From positions 19,448,219-19,512,218 of the forward strand of contig NC_088315.1 of the NCBI RefSeq assembly GCF_910592395.1: a stretch of DNA of 64,000 bases, given 5' to 3'. Both the position numbers and the translations under genes were made by a program. This DNA is from Lineus longissimus. Lineage: Eukaryota; Nemertea; Pilidiophora; Heteronemertea; Lineidae. Each line of letters begins with the position of its first letter. Position 1 is the stretch's first letter. Below the pieces are notes generated by a model. That model made no database searches. It was not told where the DNA came from and saw only the letters and a list, made by a program, of their open reading frames with translations. Below, one piece after another: positions 1 to 11,640 of the stretch.

Positions 1-538
1 ATTCGAGCCCTTCGATGATTTTGGGGTGCTGGAAAGTGTTGATTTCCAAAAATTAGTTTTAAGAAAAAAGAAAATTTGAAGAAATCTGCCCAGGAGTTTT
101 CACATCGTGGCCCAAAAGGTCAGTGACATTTACTTATGAAGACAACAATTGGTATTAGCTATTAACATTGGGCATGCCTCAGTGAATTTCATAGCACATG
201 CGAAGTACACAGTTTGTTACAGTTCATTCATTCATGAATAGTCTTCACATTTTTTCTTTGTTGTTCTCAGATTTTGTTTCTTACACTGATTAAATCAGTT
301 GTTGGTAAACATGTAAAAATGGCAATTTGGGGGAGCAAGGCAGGGAGACAATTGTTACAATAGCTGTTATTTTTATGCGTGACAAGCAAGCCCACATGCT
401 TTAAAGGAGGACTATACACGAAGGCAGGAGATAGGGTGTCAAAATGGTGGTCTTCAGGTGACTGATTGAGTATTCCTTAAGGTGATAAGTGAGGGAATAA
501 TAAGGTGATTATGTAATAAAACAAGACATCCACTTGAG

Positions 539-2418
539 TGGAAAAACCCCGAACGTTGTCACTTTTGCCGAGATGAGTGGCAAAGGCCGCGGGGTTGTCA
601 ATTTGGCTTTGATCACAAGTAAACTTGCCATTTCAGTGGAAGAAATAAGGAATAATGCACCGAGGCAGTCCACAAGTACAGGAAAATGTAAGTGTGTCTT
701 TGTATGGATTTACTTTATTTCTGATTTTGTATAGAATTTACTTTATTTCTGATTTTGTATAGAATTTACTTCTTTCATGATTTTTTTTGTAGGATTTACT
801 CCTTTTTTTAATGATTTTGTGATGTCCGTTCCATTGTATGATACACTACATCTTAAAATAGCTACTAGATGCCATTTTCAAAAACTTCCGTTGAACAGAC
901 TTTCCAGTTGTTCACTGTCGGTAAAATGAAACTAGAACAGAATTCACTTTCTAAAACTTGTCATCCAGCCGACCACAAGGATGGTACAACAAGTACACGA
1001 GGAATATTTTTCTGACTTTGATAATTTGCCTTTCAAAAGTCACAGGGCGGAACGAAAGGATGATCCAAGTTGATTCAGAGTTGTTTTTTTGTTACAGCCG
1101 CTGTGAAACGACAACTATCTTCATCACCGGAGTCGGAGGCAGTCAATGGAAGCGATGCAGGGGAGGACGATAATGAAAGGTATGAAACATTTGCCATTCG
1201 TGTCACTGATTTGATTGTACTTGCGCAAAGTTTGATTGGTAATCAATCAATCAAGAGTCAATCAATCAATTGATATTATTTTCCATTTGATTTATAGTCG
1301 ATGCCATGATGCGCTCGTGTCATCTTGATGGCCGTGCTATTGGCCGTTTTCATTTGTTCCTCCATCTCACCTCAAAACTAGCATGCCAGTGTCTCTCTGC
1401 CTGGGGAGGTGGCATGACAAAGATTAACTGATGGCGTCACACACAAAAGGGAATCCCCTCCTTCTCAAAGTCAGAGCTGATCACAGCCTCCTTATTGTCC
1501 TCTTGCACCCGGTCTTTCATTCTTGCAGGAACACCAGGAACAAGGAATCTCAGTTTTATGTCTCATTCGTAGAATGTAGCAATGAAAGGTAGGTTTCTTG
1601 ATTACACAACAGGGGACGTTTCTCAATATCTGCATCTTAACTTTCAGTGATTACCACTCAGACGACCAGACCACACCTCACCCAAGTAAACAGATGAGGC
1701 GGAATGCAATCGTACCGAAGGATGAGGGATCGTCGTTACTGTTCTTAGGAGATGAGGATGAAGACAACAAGAAAGCAGCACCACTGGCAAGAAGGTTAGC
1801 AGACATCATTTTTGCAGATGTTATATTTTGTTTGCCACTTCTGAAACCTAAAGTTCATTCATGGATGATTTGTCTGCATTGTTTTCACAAACAATTGTTT
1901 TGGTTTTTATTGATCTGGAGTTTGAAACCTGACAGATTATTCAAATTTTGGTAACTCTGGCAATTTCACAAATATAGACGTTTTCTTTGACGGTGTTTTC
2001 AGACAAAGACGGCAGCGGGAATCTCACAAGAAGCAGACGCCGTCCAAACCTGTCATTCCAAAAGTCTCGTCTTCGAAGAAACCAGGCCTCACCCGTGGAA
2101 GGTACGTTGTGTGAGGTCATGACCTTTTGACCGACGAAAATTACTTTGAACTTGGTCATTCTTATTCCTTATCAATGCCCTCATTACAAAACAGAATGCC
2201 TAGAGCATTGTTATTTCTTTTTTCCCCGAGCTACTTGTGTATACAGTGAACACGAAGGGCGTACATGTACCCCTTTAAGCCACAACAGGGTTGACTTAAT
2301 CTATGAATTGTACCGATTCTATTTCAGCTCTGGCAGCAGTAGTGGCAGCACTGGTGCACGCTCGTCGCGCAGAAGTGGGTCGCAGGCCAACGCAGATGAT
2401 CTCATGGACCTTATGTAG
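539..2418 (+). CDS. 3' end of an unrecognised multi-exon gene (partial at the window's left edge)
   Basis: Exons read by eye: about 539-687, 1098-1179, an optional 1529-1588, 1648-1794, 2003-2101 and 2328-2418 (stop TAG). Junctions have GT-AG signals and phases agree (1, 2, 2, 2, 2). The first acceptor is weak and may lie a few bases upstream. The visible peptide starts with an aliphatic segment (VVNLALITSKLAISVEEI) and then becomes low complexity: an acidic stretch (GDEDEDNKK), a basic run (ARRQRRQRESHKK), KP/SSK-rich sequence and a serine-glycine tail ending DDLMDLM. That composition suits a disordered, perhaps nuclear, C-terminal tail, but I do not recognise the family and assign no function. 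The 5' part lies outside the window. Coding status rests on phase agreement across five junctions. Confidence 0.6.
1529..1588 (+). CDS. Candidate in-frame cassette exon of the unrecognised gene
   Basis: This 60-nt segment follows TTCTTGCAG and precedes GTAGGT. It enters and leaves in phase 2, so inclusion or skipping both keep the frame of the flanking exons (1098-1179 and 1648-1794). It adds 20 codons with no stop. Its 3' end (AATGAAAG before the donor) is the same as the end of the exon at 1098-1179. It could instead be intron sequence that is open by chance. Confidence 0.4.
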
Positions 2419-2780
2419 GATGGAGAGAATCACAACTCTAGGCCTTCTTCTTGTCAGTTTGCCTTAGAGTAGTTGTGTATAGCATCACAGTTCTATCATG
2501 GCCCAGTGACACCAACTAAGGATGATATCATGGATTGTATATCTGGGATTGTCTTTCGATGACAGATTCTTCTTTTGAGGATAACACAGCACAAGTTAAG
2601 ACATAGACTGTGACTCATTGCAGCATTTAAACAAGTCCGTTGGTTCTGTTGGAACCTCTAAATGCCTGTTGACTTTTGTCACATTAAGAACCTCTGAGAT
2701 TAGTCTGCCCCAATCCAACTGCTATCATGTTGATTGTTGTAATATATGGCATTTATGTCCTAAGTGGAAATGCTGCATGG

Positions 2781-2882
2781 TAGAACCTCACTATTAAGGA
2801 CACCATGGGAACTGACAAGTGTTGTCCTTAATAGAGAGGTGTCCTGATAGGAGAGGTGTCTGCAAAGGGTGGTTCCACTGTA
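2781..2882. mobile_element. Pogo-like MITE, copy 1
   Basis: The left end reads TAGAACCTCACTATTAAGG and the right end GGTTCCACTGTA, which are inverted relatives of each other and flanked by TA. Related copies lie at 18464-18616, 33169-33324, 37962-38146, 61620-61801 and 62899-63055. The termini (CAGTGGAACCTC type, TA target) resemble pogo/Tigger-like Tc1-mariner elements. No transposase is present, so this is a non-autonomous element. Confidence 0.65.
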
Positions 2883-3087
2883 CATTTAGAGATATGAATA
2901 AAACGGACCAAGAGTGCATAACTTGTCCCTGCTGTGAGTGTATAAAAAGCCGTTTCTGTGTTAAGACACAAAAGTATTAATTGATAAAGAATTATGTAGA
3001 TAGATTCTCTTAGTGATATTATAGCTGCTGCCTGTGCTGGTGCAATCACTTCCACATTCTGTTAGATACCTAATTGTATTCTTATAT

Positions 3088-3093
3088 AATAAA
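3088..3093 (+). terminator. Poly(A) signal AATAAA of the first gene
   Basis: AATAAA lies 670 nt after the TAG at 2418 and is followed by a T/G-rich stretch. The interval 2419-3087 has no further open coding exon and is read as the 3' UTR; it contains one pogo-like inverted-repeat element (2781-2882). Confidence 0.55.
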
Positions 3094-3394
3094 GTTGTGC
3101 CATTTTGATCTCACTCGGATGTCTATTTCAATGAGTGTTCGTTTCTGTAAAGTTGCAGTGCTCGGAGCAAAAACTCAACTTTCCATGTGACAATTGTGTC
3201 ACCTGTCTTTGCTGGGGTCCTTGGGTATTCCAGGGACAAAGTCACAATCTGGGACAATGTCACAATCCACCAAAACTGCTGGATAGACATTTGTTAGAGA
3301 CTGGACAAGTTCTGCTGATTACTTGTTGCAGTTATGGATCGACAGAAGGAAACCGCCACCCAGGCCTGGAAAAGACCAGTATCCAGATCGATCA

Positions 3395-3640
3395 GTACTA
3401 TAACAAGAGGGCCAAGGGTATGGCGCTCAGCTGAAATACTTAATGCAAACCCGTTAATCTTTGTCAGCTTAATATCTCTGTCCACTGAACTTCGGATGTG
3501 CGTCGGCCCCGTGTTGAAATGTCGTCCAGTGCCAGTTGGTGCGTTTTTTGCTGATTTTTGCAAAATTCAACATATCTCAAAAGTTCAATGGTTGACCCTC
3601 GATTTTTTTTTTGATTTTAGTGTAGCGTAAGCAACTGTCT
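3395..3640. repeat. Possible fragment of a dispersed repeat
   Basis: The stretch beginning ATAACAAGAGGGCCAAGG and running through GCGCTCAGCTGA resembles, from memory, a dispersed repeat common in marine invertebrate genomes. It ends in a T-rich run. There is no second copy in this window, so the call rests on recollection only. The rest of 3094-4000 shows no gene that I can support. Confidence 0.25.
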
Positions 3641-4019
3641 TTCATGGGAGAATGGTTATTGTAAGAATTATTCAGGAAAAAATGTATAATATTTGGGTTT
3701 TCCGTGATTGTCCGGTCCAATTGGCAATGGATGGTGAACAGAGCTAGGAGCAAATGCGACGCTTATGATTTATTTAAAGCAATAAAATGCCCGATTTAAC
3801 ATCCTGCAGAATCAGGGGAATCGGGCGTTTCCAGTGATATACGACACAAATGGGTTGTTCTCATGCATTCACTTTGGAAACGCATTTTAAAATAGATGTT
3901 ACGTCCTGTTAATGGGGCACGTCATCATCGCGTACATTTGGGAAAAACTCCCTGACGAGACCTAACGAGACCATAGTCAGCAGGTCGAGTGAGACAGGCT
4001 TGGCAACGATGATCACCAT

Positions 4020-4175
4020 TGACGACGCTTGGAGAATGGATAATGACGTAATTTGCACACGATCGTCTGCCCCACGTGCTCGAATTCTCCGGCGCGGCGG
4101 CATTTATGTTTCGAAACTTCTCCGTTTAATTCTCTAATTTCAACTCTTATTTCGTGCATAAAGACAACTGTTGGG
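4020..4175 (+). promoter_or_regulatory. CpG-rich promoter-like patch with CRE and E-box
   Basis: A TGACGTAA element (4044-4051), a CACGTG E-box (4073-4078) and a CpG-dense stretch (about 4079-4105) come shortly before a good donor (GGTAAGTT, around 4174). This is the usual look of a short non-coding first exon. It may start the unrecognised unit at 4.1-8.7 kb. Orientation is inferred from the donor only. Confidence 0.35.
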
Positions 4176-4752
4176 TGGTAAGTTCATAGATTAGGTATAA
4201 TAGCTCATCCATATTCCGATGTTTTTGCGTTTCTTGCGTTATCGGGGCAATGATAAAGGAATTTTGTGCGGTCGGCAAAAATTTTGACGGCGGCGTTCCG
4301 GGGGCACCTGCGGCGATTTTTTTTTCATAAAAAACATACGATTCTGTGTTCTATGATGCTCACCAAAGTGCCGGAGCCAGATATTCTTGTTTTGTGTGTA
4401 ATTCTGCATCTGGTGAACTGAATTACGTAGAGATTTTTTACCATTTTTGATGATGAAAATCATGTTGAAACTGACCAGTCCAGTGCGATAACTGAATACA
4501 ATGTTTCGTCGCCCAATTATGTATGCACTGCGAATCACGTGCTTTGTGTGCATGAACAACATGCATTAACTGTGTGGATGTGTGACAAACGGGGCCTAGC
4601 AGGGAAGAATGGGGAAAAGGGTCAGATTCTAATTTCTAGCGGGTTGGGGACTGCAGACGCTACAGAAACCTGCAAAAATAAATTGCGGCCATTTTGAAAA
4701 TACCCTGTTCACAGGCCAGGTATGTTTACCTTGACATAAAAGTAAAAAATAC

Positions 4753-4888
4753 GGAACGAGTTTACAATCCCCGATCACACCCCAAAAAAAGGTCATCAGT
4801 GACTAACCAAGCACCACTGTTCAATGGATTTATAGTTGAATGCGATCAAACTACGTCATTTCCGATCGGGGATTCTAAAGTTTAGCCA
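4753..4888. mobile_element. Inverted-repeat MITE (AATCCCCGATC family), copy 1
   Basis: The ends read TTTACAATCCCCGATC and GATCGGGGATTCTAAA, an inverted pair. The whole segment is the near-perfect reverse complement of 61311-61447, more than 56 kb away. It has no coding capacity. Confidence 0.7.
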
Positions 4889-5670
4889 AAAATACACAAG
4901 CTTATCAAAGCAATTTACTTGAAGTGGTCCATGTCTTCCAATTTTCATGATATTTTGAAAGCTTTTGGTGATGATTTGATTTAAATGACTTTTATGTCAT
5001 GGTAAACTTGCGCTGCCTGTGAAAACTCCTTTTCCATATGGCCGAAATTTATTTTCGCAAGCTGTCTATTATTTGTGGGACACTTGATCATCCTGCTGGA
5101 ACATCCCTCTCTGACTATGTTCCATTAACAACAGTTCATTCCTTTGGACCACAATTTTTTCAAAAAAACTTTCCCACCATGGGTAGATTTTCCAAACATT
5201 TGCATACAACTTTTGTCCGAGGGAAAGTGTCCTTGACATCTTCACTAGAACTCTGTGGCATCCACACAAGTGTTGAGGGGCTGAAAGGTGGTTGTGATTT
5301 TGTGACATTCACAATTTTTGCCTGCATAATTCTGATGTCCCTCCATGACTGATCAGTATCACAACCATAAGTAGTGTTGGTTGAAGAAGGCATCGATAGG
5401 AAGAGGGGAGTTGGCAAATTCTTAACAAAAAATTATTGCATGCTTAATTCTCATAGAGATGAGCTTTTGCCTTGAGCTTCGACTTATTCACAACTCTGCC
5501 ACTGGTGTCCCATACATGTTTGCGAAACTTCAAATGCAGACAATTAGATTCCTTCAGCTATTGCAATTTGCATGCTGCAGAAACTTCTGGATGTTACCAC
5601 TGCTTTGTGCGATTAACACTGCGATATTCATCTTTTTAAAAAAATAATTCATTGTTTTATTGCTTGCAGT

Positions 5671-8644
5671 CCAGCCAGAGATGTTTTTCTCAAAAGTACA
5701 ATGACAAGTACTGAGCTATGGATTCAATACACCTCGCCACCATCCCCATTTCCAAGCAAGAACCAGCAAGATTTAGAGAATATCAAGGTAAACATTAAAT
5801 TGATTCAAAATTGGATCCTTGCCTCCTTCCCACGGGTCCACAAAGACAGGCTTTGTACAGGGTTATGAAACATTTCTAATTGATACCTTGAGGACATCTA
5901 CAGTCGTGTCCAAAGACAACACCAGTTACATAACATGAAAAAGTGTACCCATAGAGTTTAGGGATAGATATGGAGAAGCTTCTGGATGTTGTACTTCGAA
6001 TTCATCGTTCGCTCTGGACTAGGAGGGTTTATTCTCCAAAGTATTCCATCTTCCTTCAAGGGAGATGCTGATTTTTTTAGTGATTGTGATTGGTCAGATA
6101 CATTTTAATATTTACCTTATAACTTTGAATTGTTTTATTGCAGACCGCGTCATCAGAAGTGTTTTTCCTTGTGTAGTGAAAAATGCTGAGCTATTGATTC
6201 ACTTCATCACAACGCCATCCCAATTTTTTAGGAAGGATCAATTTATATTGCGAACTTATAGAGGTAACAAATTTAAGTGTCCATTTCCTCTTTGAAATAT
6301 TCCACAGTCCTAAATTTCTGTGGGCTGTGAAAATGTACTCTCTACTTCAATGTTCATTCAATAATATGCCAAGACTGTGAGTTCCAGCCTTCAAGCATGT
6401 ATTTTGAAATGATTCCTTTTGCCTGTGCGAGACAATGATGCAGATCATAGAACTCGGTGAGACGGTGACAGTTGGTTGGGAAGAAGACTGTTTAAAAAAT
6501 TTTAGAAAAAATTTGGCTGCAGTCAGGACGTCCTTGCAGTGAAAAGCTTGAGGTGTTACAATTTCGTTTGATTTATTTTTCAGCCTGCATGGTTTCAAGC
6601 CAGATGAGATGGAGAGATACAACATACATTGAGAAACATGTGTCCGTTACATAAAGGTCTGTGTGTGTATCCCGAAGAGGGATTCAGTTGACTTTTGAAG
6701 GAGCAAATTTTTCGGGTAAGAAAATTGCTTTTCATTATTCCGTCAATTAGTCGAAAAGCAGTCAGCATTGAGGTTTCTTGCCCTTCATTCAGGCAAGAGA
6801 AGTATGCAGTCCCATACAGCTTGAAGAAAATTCATGACTATGAACCTGGCTGACATAGATTAAATCTTGATTCCTGCCCAAATAATGAACAAAAGTCTGC
6901 TCAACATCAAATCACCTCAGACAGCGGATTCTGCTGATTATCTGGAGATAGTGTTTAGTATTTCATTACATTGATACACCATCCAAGGCATCTTGTGATG
7001 AAAAACAGCAGGAGTTCCCTGTGTGGACTGAAGGAAGGTTGGCCTAAGCAAGTCATAAGAAACTGGACAACAATGCAATTCTCAACATTTTATCTTGCTG
7101 AATGTACATGTAACAAGTTACTGACAACTATTCACAGAGTCTGAGCAAAGGTGATGGTAGTCTGTATTGCACTTCAGACCAGTGATCTGCTTATGGCAGG
7201 TAATGGCACTTGTTTCTTAAACAGCTTTGTATTTGCCTAGTGTCTTCATATTTGGCAGATGTGGCCCTAGGTGTGGAAAAGCGAGGGGACCATTCCGCGT
7301 CATTGTTTATTTTGTTAAGAAAATTTTAGTAATGAAAACTGTGGTCCTTCCCAGCTCCTCCATCTGATGGCACAGACTGGAAAAGAGAAAAGCTGCCACA
7401 CCATTGTCCTCCTGGTAATCAAGCCAAGATCCGTCCATATGCTGAGGGTTGCAACTCCAACACTACTAACAAGATTTCACTGTGATCAGCTGCAGCAAAA
7501 TCTGACTGGAGAAAATGATGAAGGAATCTACAATGTCGTTGCAAGGTCAAGCAATCTTAGATTACAAGTTTTGTGTGCAATGTGAATCTGTGCAGGATAG
7601 ATGTACAATAGCCTGCTTGCCGGATAACTTATTAGAAAGCACGTATGTCCAGAATGACGAGAATAACAAGTCAAAAAGTTTTATAACATATTTTAGTCAT
7701 AACACTGGTCGAGTGCTGTCCTGTTGTGTTCCTTTAATAGAAATTTTTTCATTCTAAATAGTTGTGAGTCTGTAGGGCTAGCAAGTTCCTTGCGGATAAG
7801 GTCCTAGAGTGAACTGCAATCACCGTACGATGTCCTTGTGCATTTGACAACCCCCTTAGTAAGCCAAAGGTCTTTCATGGAGCTGTTTCTAAAAAGTTTG
7901 TCTTTGTAGAAGAAGTCATTAAAATCAAAAGAACTATTGTCGTATTTTCAGCACCTCCATGGGAAAACCACTGGTTATTGAAGCTGGTTGAGCGCCGTGA
8001 CATCTCTCGTAAACAAGCAACGTTATGGACAAGGATCACGTCCACCAAGTTCAAATGTCGTGAACACGATAGGCCCTCTTCCATTCTGACTGGAAAAGAC
8101 ATCTATCATCTATGGTTTGTACATGATTTAAGAGTATCCACAGTTTCTTTGCTGGGATAATTGGAAAGCAGTGAAATTCAACGATAGTGCGACAGCATTT
8201 CCTGTCCTTGCCAAGGACCTAAATATTTGATGACATAACATCATTCCGTCCTATATTGCACTGTTCACAATCATTTTATTGTCATCTTTTAGTGGCTGTC
8301 ATTAATTGAAAGTTTAAGAATGAATAGTAGAGCGTATTTGATAAGACCGGCTATTTCGGATCAAAGTCCCTGTCCCTGATCGAGAGAGGCTCGATCATCT
8401 ATTGCGTGTAGACCACTTGGCTTTACATCCTGCCTGAGTTAAACATGGCCGTGGGGAACTCCAGGTTGAGTGAGTGCAAGAGGAGATCATTGAAATCACT
8501 AGACAGAAAACTGTGCTGAACATCTTTTTCCTTTACTCACATTCAGTCCTTATCATTATTACAGCTTTGGTTCACCAGTTACATCCTCAGAAGATTCAGA
8601 ACATGCAGGACATTGTTAACATGAAGAATATCAAGAAGAACTGA
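5671..8644 (+). other. Scattered exon-like segments of an unrecognised transcription unit
   Basis: Four segments are bounded by plausible acceptors and stay open in one frame. 5671-5789 ends at GTAAAC and contains VFLKSTMTSTELWIQYTSPP. 6145-6262 ends at GTAACA and contains VFPCVVKNAELLIHFITTPS, a diverged relative of the first. About 7950-8115 begins PPWENHWLLKLVERRDISRK. About 8565-8644 ends NMKNIKKN before TGA. Phases do not join cleanly and no family is recognised, so this could be a fast-evolving gene, a decayed duplicate or a non-coding transcript. The intervening sequence shows nothing else I can support. Confidence 0.25.
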
Positions 8645-11117
8645 GTGGTGCCGAAAATACCTGAAGATTTAAATTTTCAGCAAAGAATGACTTTGTAAGC
8701 CTAAAGGTTTAGAAGTTCTACCTGAATTCCTCAGGACTATGGCTTACTCCTATTAGGAAGCCTGGAAAACGTTTCATCCTGGATGCAGAGAAAGACTGTA
8801 GTTTAGATTACTTGTTAGTTAGTTTTAGTGTTAATTTTCCCTGTTGAAGGATACAAATACAGATTTATAATTCATTATATCCGCACTTTCGGATATATTG
8901 CTTTTATCAGGTTTGTCCGTCCGTCCGACGTGGCTCTTTCTTTGGAGCAGTACAGTTGTAAGATAAATCCTGTTTGTAATTCTATAAATTAGTTGCTCAT
9001 TAAGGGCTTACGAAGGTTTTGATGCCTTGCTGGCATATCTGCATACCAGTAAATATGTGCAGATTCATTTCTTGCTTTGAAGCAATATTGTGGCAATGTT
9101 CAGGTCTTTTCTGCCATGCGGGCAAATCTGCATACCAGTAATTATGTGCAGACTTGGCTCTTCCAGAGATTGTAGGACTGGGTCCATTGAATGCAACAAA
9201 AATAATCGATGCCTATTTACAAATGAAATGAAGAGTCTGCATTTTGGTGCAACTCCATATAACTGTCGGGTGATTTCGCTCTGAACTTGTGACACTCTGA
9301 TTGGTCTGAAATAATCATAATCCCACCCCTCTGGGAAAAATTTGCAGCCCCATTGCACCTTCTTGTTACCGTCTGAGAGATGGCGATGTCAGAATGGCAT
9401 GGCGGTGGTTAAACCTATTGCGAATGGGCAGCACAATTGGGTGTAGGATATTCCGAAACCATTGCACACTCCTGAATCTGCGGTGGGTTGGTACCCCACG
9501 CTACGTAAGGAGTAGGTTTCTTGGTAAAACTTGGTCCACGTGAATAGGTAGCGCCTTAAAAATGATGAGAAGTTGCGAATTGACGCCCTGTGAAGTGTCC
9601 TTCGACCAGCTAGTGCTAATCCGGTCACTGTCTCCAGGTCACCATGCCTCGGTCAATGAGCGGGCGAAGCACCCAATGGCTCCGTCAGGAGTACATCGTC
9701 AACTTCAGCCCGTAGTCAAACCGGTACACGCACAAATATCTTAGCTGAGAGTGGGGGACATCAGTAAAGTGCTTCTCATCGGGGTAATACAGTATTGACC
9801 CCATTTTTTGTTGGATTCATTTCCACTGAGGAGTGCTCGATAAAGAGAATTTCAGGCCAGTCTGATTATCACCAGTACAGAGGGCAATTATCTAATAGTT
9901 ATGTGGCTTTCCCTCAAACTGTAAACTCTTTCATGTCAATTGTAAATTAGTGTTGCTTGGTAGTGTTCAGGGTCTTTTTGTCGAACAGGCACATCTGCAT
10001 ACCAGTAATTATGTGCAGACTTGGCTCTTTCTTTTGAGCAGTACAGTTGTAAGATAAATCCTGTTTGTAATTTTATAAATTAGTTGCTCATTAAGAGCTT
10101 ACAAAGGTTTTGATGCCTTGCTGGCATATCTGCATACCAGTAAATATGTGCAGATTCATTTCTTGCTTTGAAGCAATATTGTTGCTACACTCCTATAGCA
10201 GTGGCAATGTTCAGGTCTTTTCTGCCATGCGGGCAAATCTGCATACCAGTAATTATGTGCAGACTTGGCTCTTCCAGAGATTGTAGGACTGGTTCCATTG
10301 AATGTAACAAAAATAATCAATGCCTATTTACAAATGAAATGAAGAGTCTGCATTTTGGTGCAACTCCATATAACTGTCAGGTGATTTCGCTCTGAACTTG
10401 TGACACTCTGATCGGTCTGAAATAATCATAATCCTGCCCCTCTGGGAAAAATTTGCAGCCGGATTGCACCATTGCCTGTTACTGTCTGAGAGATGGCAAT
10501 GTCAGGGGTTCATGACGGTGGTTAAACCTATTGCGAATGGGCAGCACAATTGGGTGTAGGATATTCCGAAACCATTGCACACTCCTGAATCTGCGGTGGG
10601 TTGGTACCCCACGCTACGTAAGGAGTAGGTTTCTTGGTAAAACTTGGTCCACGTGAATAGGTAGCGCCTTAAAAATGATGAGAAGTTGCGAATTGACGCC
10701 CTGTGAAGTGTCCTTCGACCAGCTAGTGCTAATCCGGTCACTGTCTCCAGGTCACCATGCCTCGGTCAATGAGCGGGCGAAGCACCCAATGGCTCCGTCA
10801 GGAGTACATCGTCAACTTCAGCCCGTAGTCAAACCGGTACGCGCACAAATATCTTAGCTGAGAGTGGGGGACATCAGTAAAGTGCTTCTCATCGGGGTAA
10901 TACAGTACCACTGTATACAATGACCCCATTTTTTGTTGGATTCATTTCCACTGAGGAGTGGTCGATAATGAGAATTTCAGGCCAGTCTGATTATCACTAG
11001 TACAGAGGGCAATTATCTAATAATTATGTGGCTTTCCCTCAAACTGTATACTCTTTCATGTCAGTTGTAAATTAGTGTTGCTTGGTAGTGTTCAGGGTCT
11101 TTTTGTCAAACAGGCAC

Positions 11118-11640
11118 ATCTGCATACCAGTACTTGTGTGCAAACATCATTTTTGCTTTGAAGCAATAACATTGCTACACTCCTAAAGCAGTGGCTGTCT
11201 TCAGGTCTTTTCTGCCTCGCGGGCAAATCTGCATACAAGTTATTATATGCAGACTTAAGTTTTGCTTTGAAGCAATATCAGTGCTACACTTGTGAAGCAG
11301 TGGCAGTGTTCAGGTTTTGTCTGCCTCGCTGACTTATCTGCATACCAGTAGTTATGTGCAGACTTGGCTCTTTCTTTGGAGCAGTACAGTTGTAAGATAA
11401 ATCCTGTTTGTAATTCTTTAAATTAGTTGCTCATTAAGAGCTTACGAAGGTTTTGATGCCTTGCTGGCATATCTGCATACCAGTAAATATGTGCAGATTC
11501 ATTTCTTGCTTTGAAGCAATATTGTTGCTACACTCCTATAGCAGTGGCAATGTTCAGGTCTTTTCTGCCTCGCGGGCAAATCTGCATACCAGTAATTATG
11601 TGCAGACTTGGCTCTTCCAAAGATTGTAGGACTGGTTCCA
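11118..11640. repeat. 109-bp subrepeats inside the 1,343-bp unit (one representative unit)
   Basis: The motif ATCTGCATAC recurs at 11118, 11227, 11336, 11471 and 11580: spacings 109, 109, 135 and 109. Each subrepeat has a small dyad (TCTGCATA then TATGTGCAGA or TATATGCAGA) and a second one around GCTTTGAAGC. The same block recurs in the other full units. Unit 1 lacks two of these subrepeats, as expected for unequal exchange. Confidence 0.85.

Noticed and set aside
5038-5417. Overlapping ORFs of 79-104 codons on both strands
   Set aside because: Three frames are open at once over the same DNA, with no splice or family support; this is chance openness.
10480-11060. The conserved core of the satellite as an rRNA, snRNA or 7SL gene
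   Set aside because: I compared it by eye with 5S, U-snRNA, RNase P/MRP and 7SL consensus features and saw no match.
11118-11640. CRISPR-like regular spacing of short repeats
   Set aside because: The 109-bp periods are full direct repeats with diverged copies, not short identical repeats with unique spacers, and the genome is an animal's.
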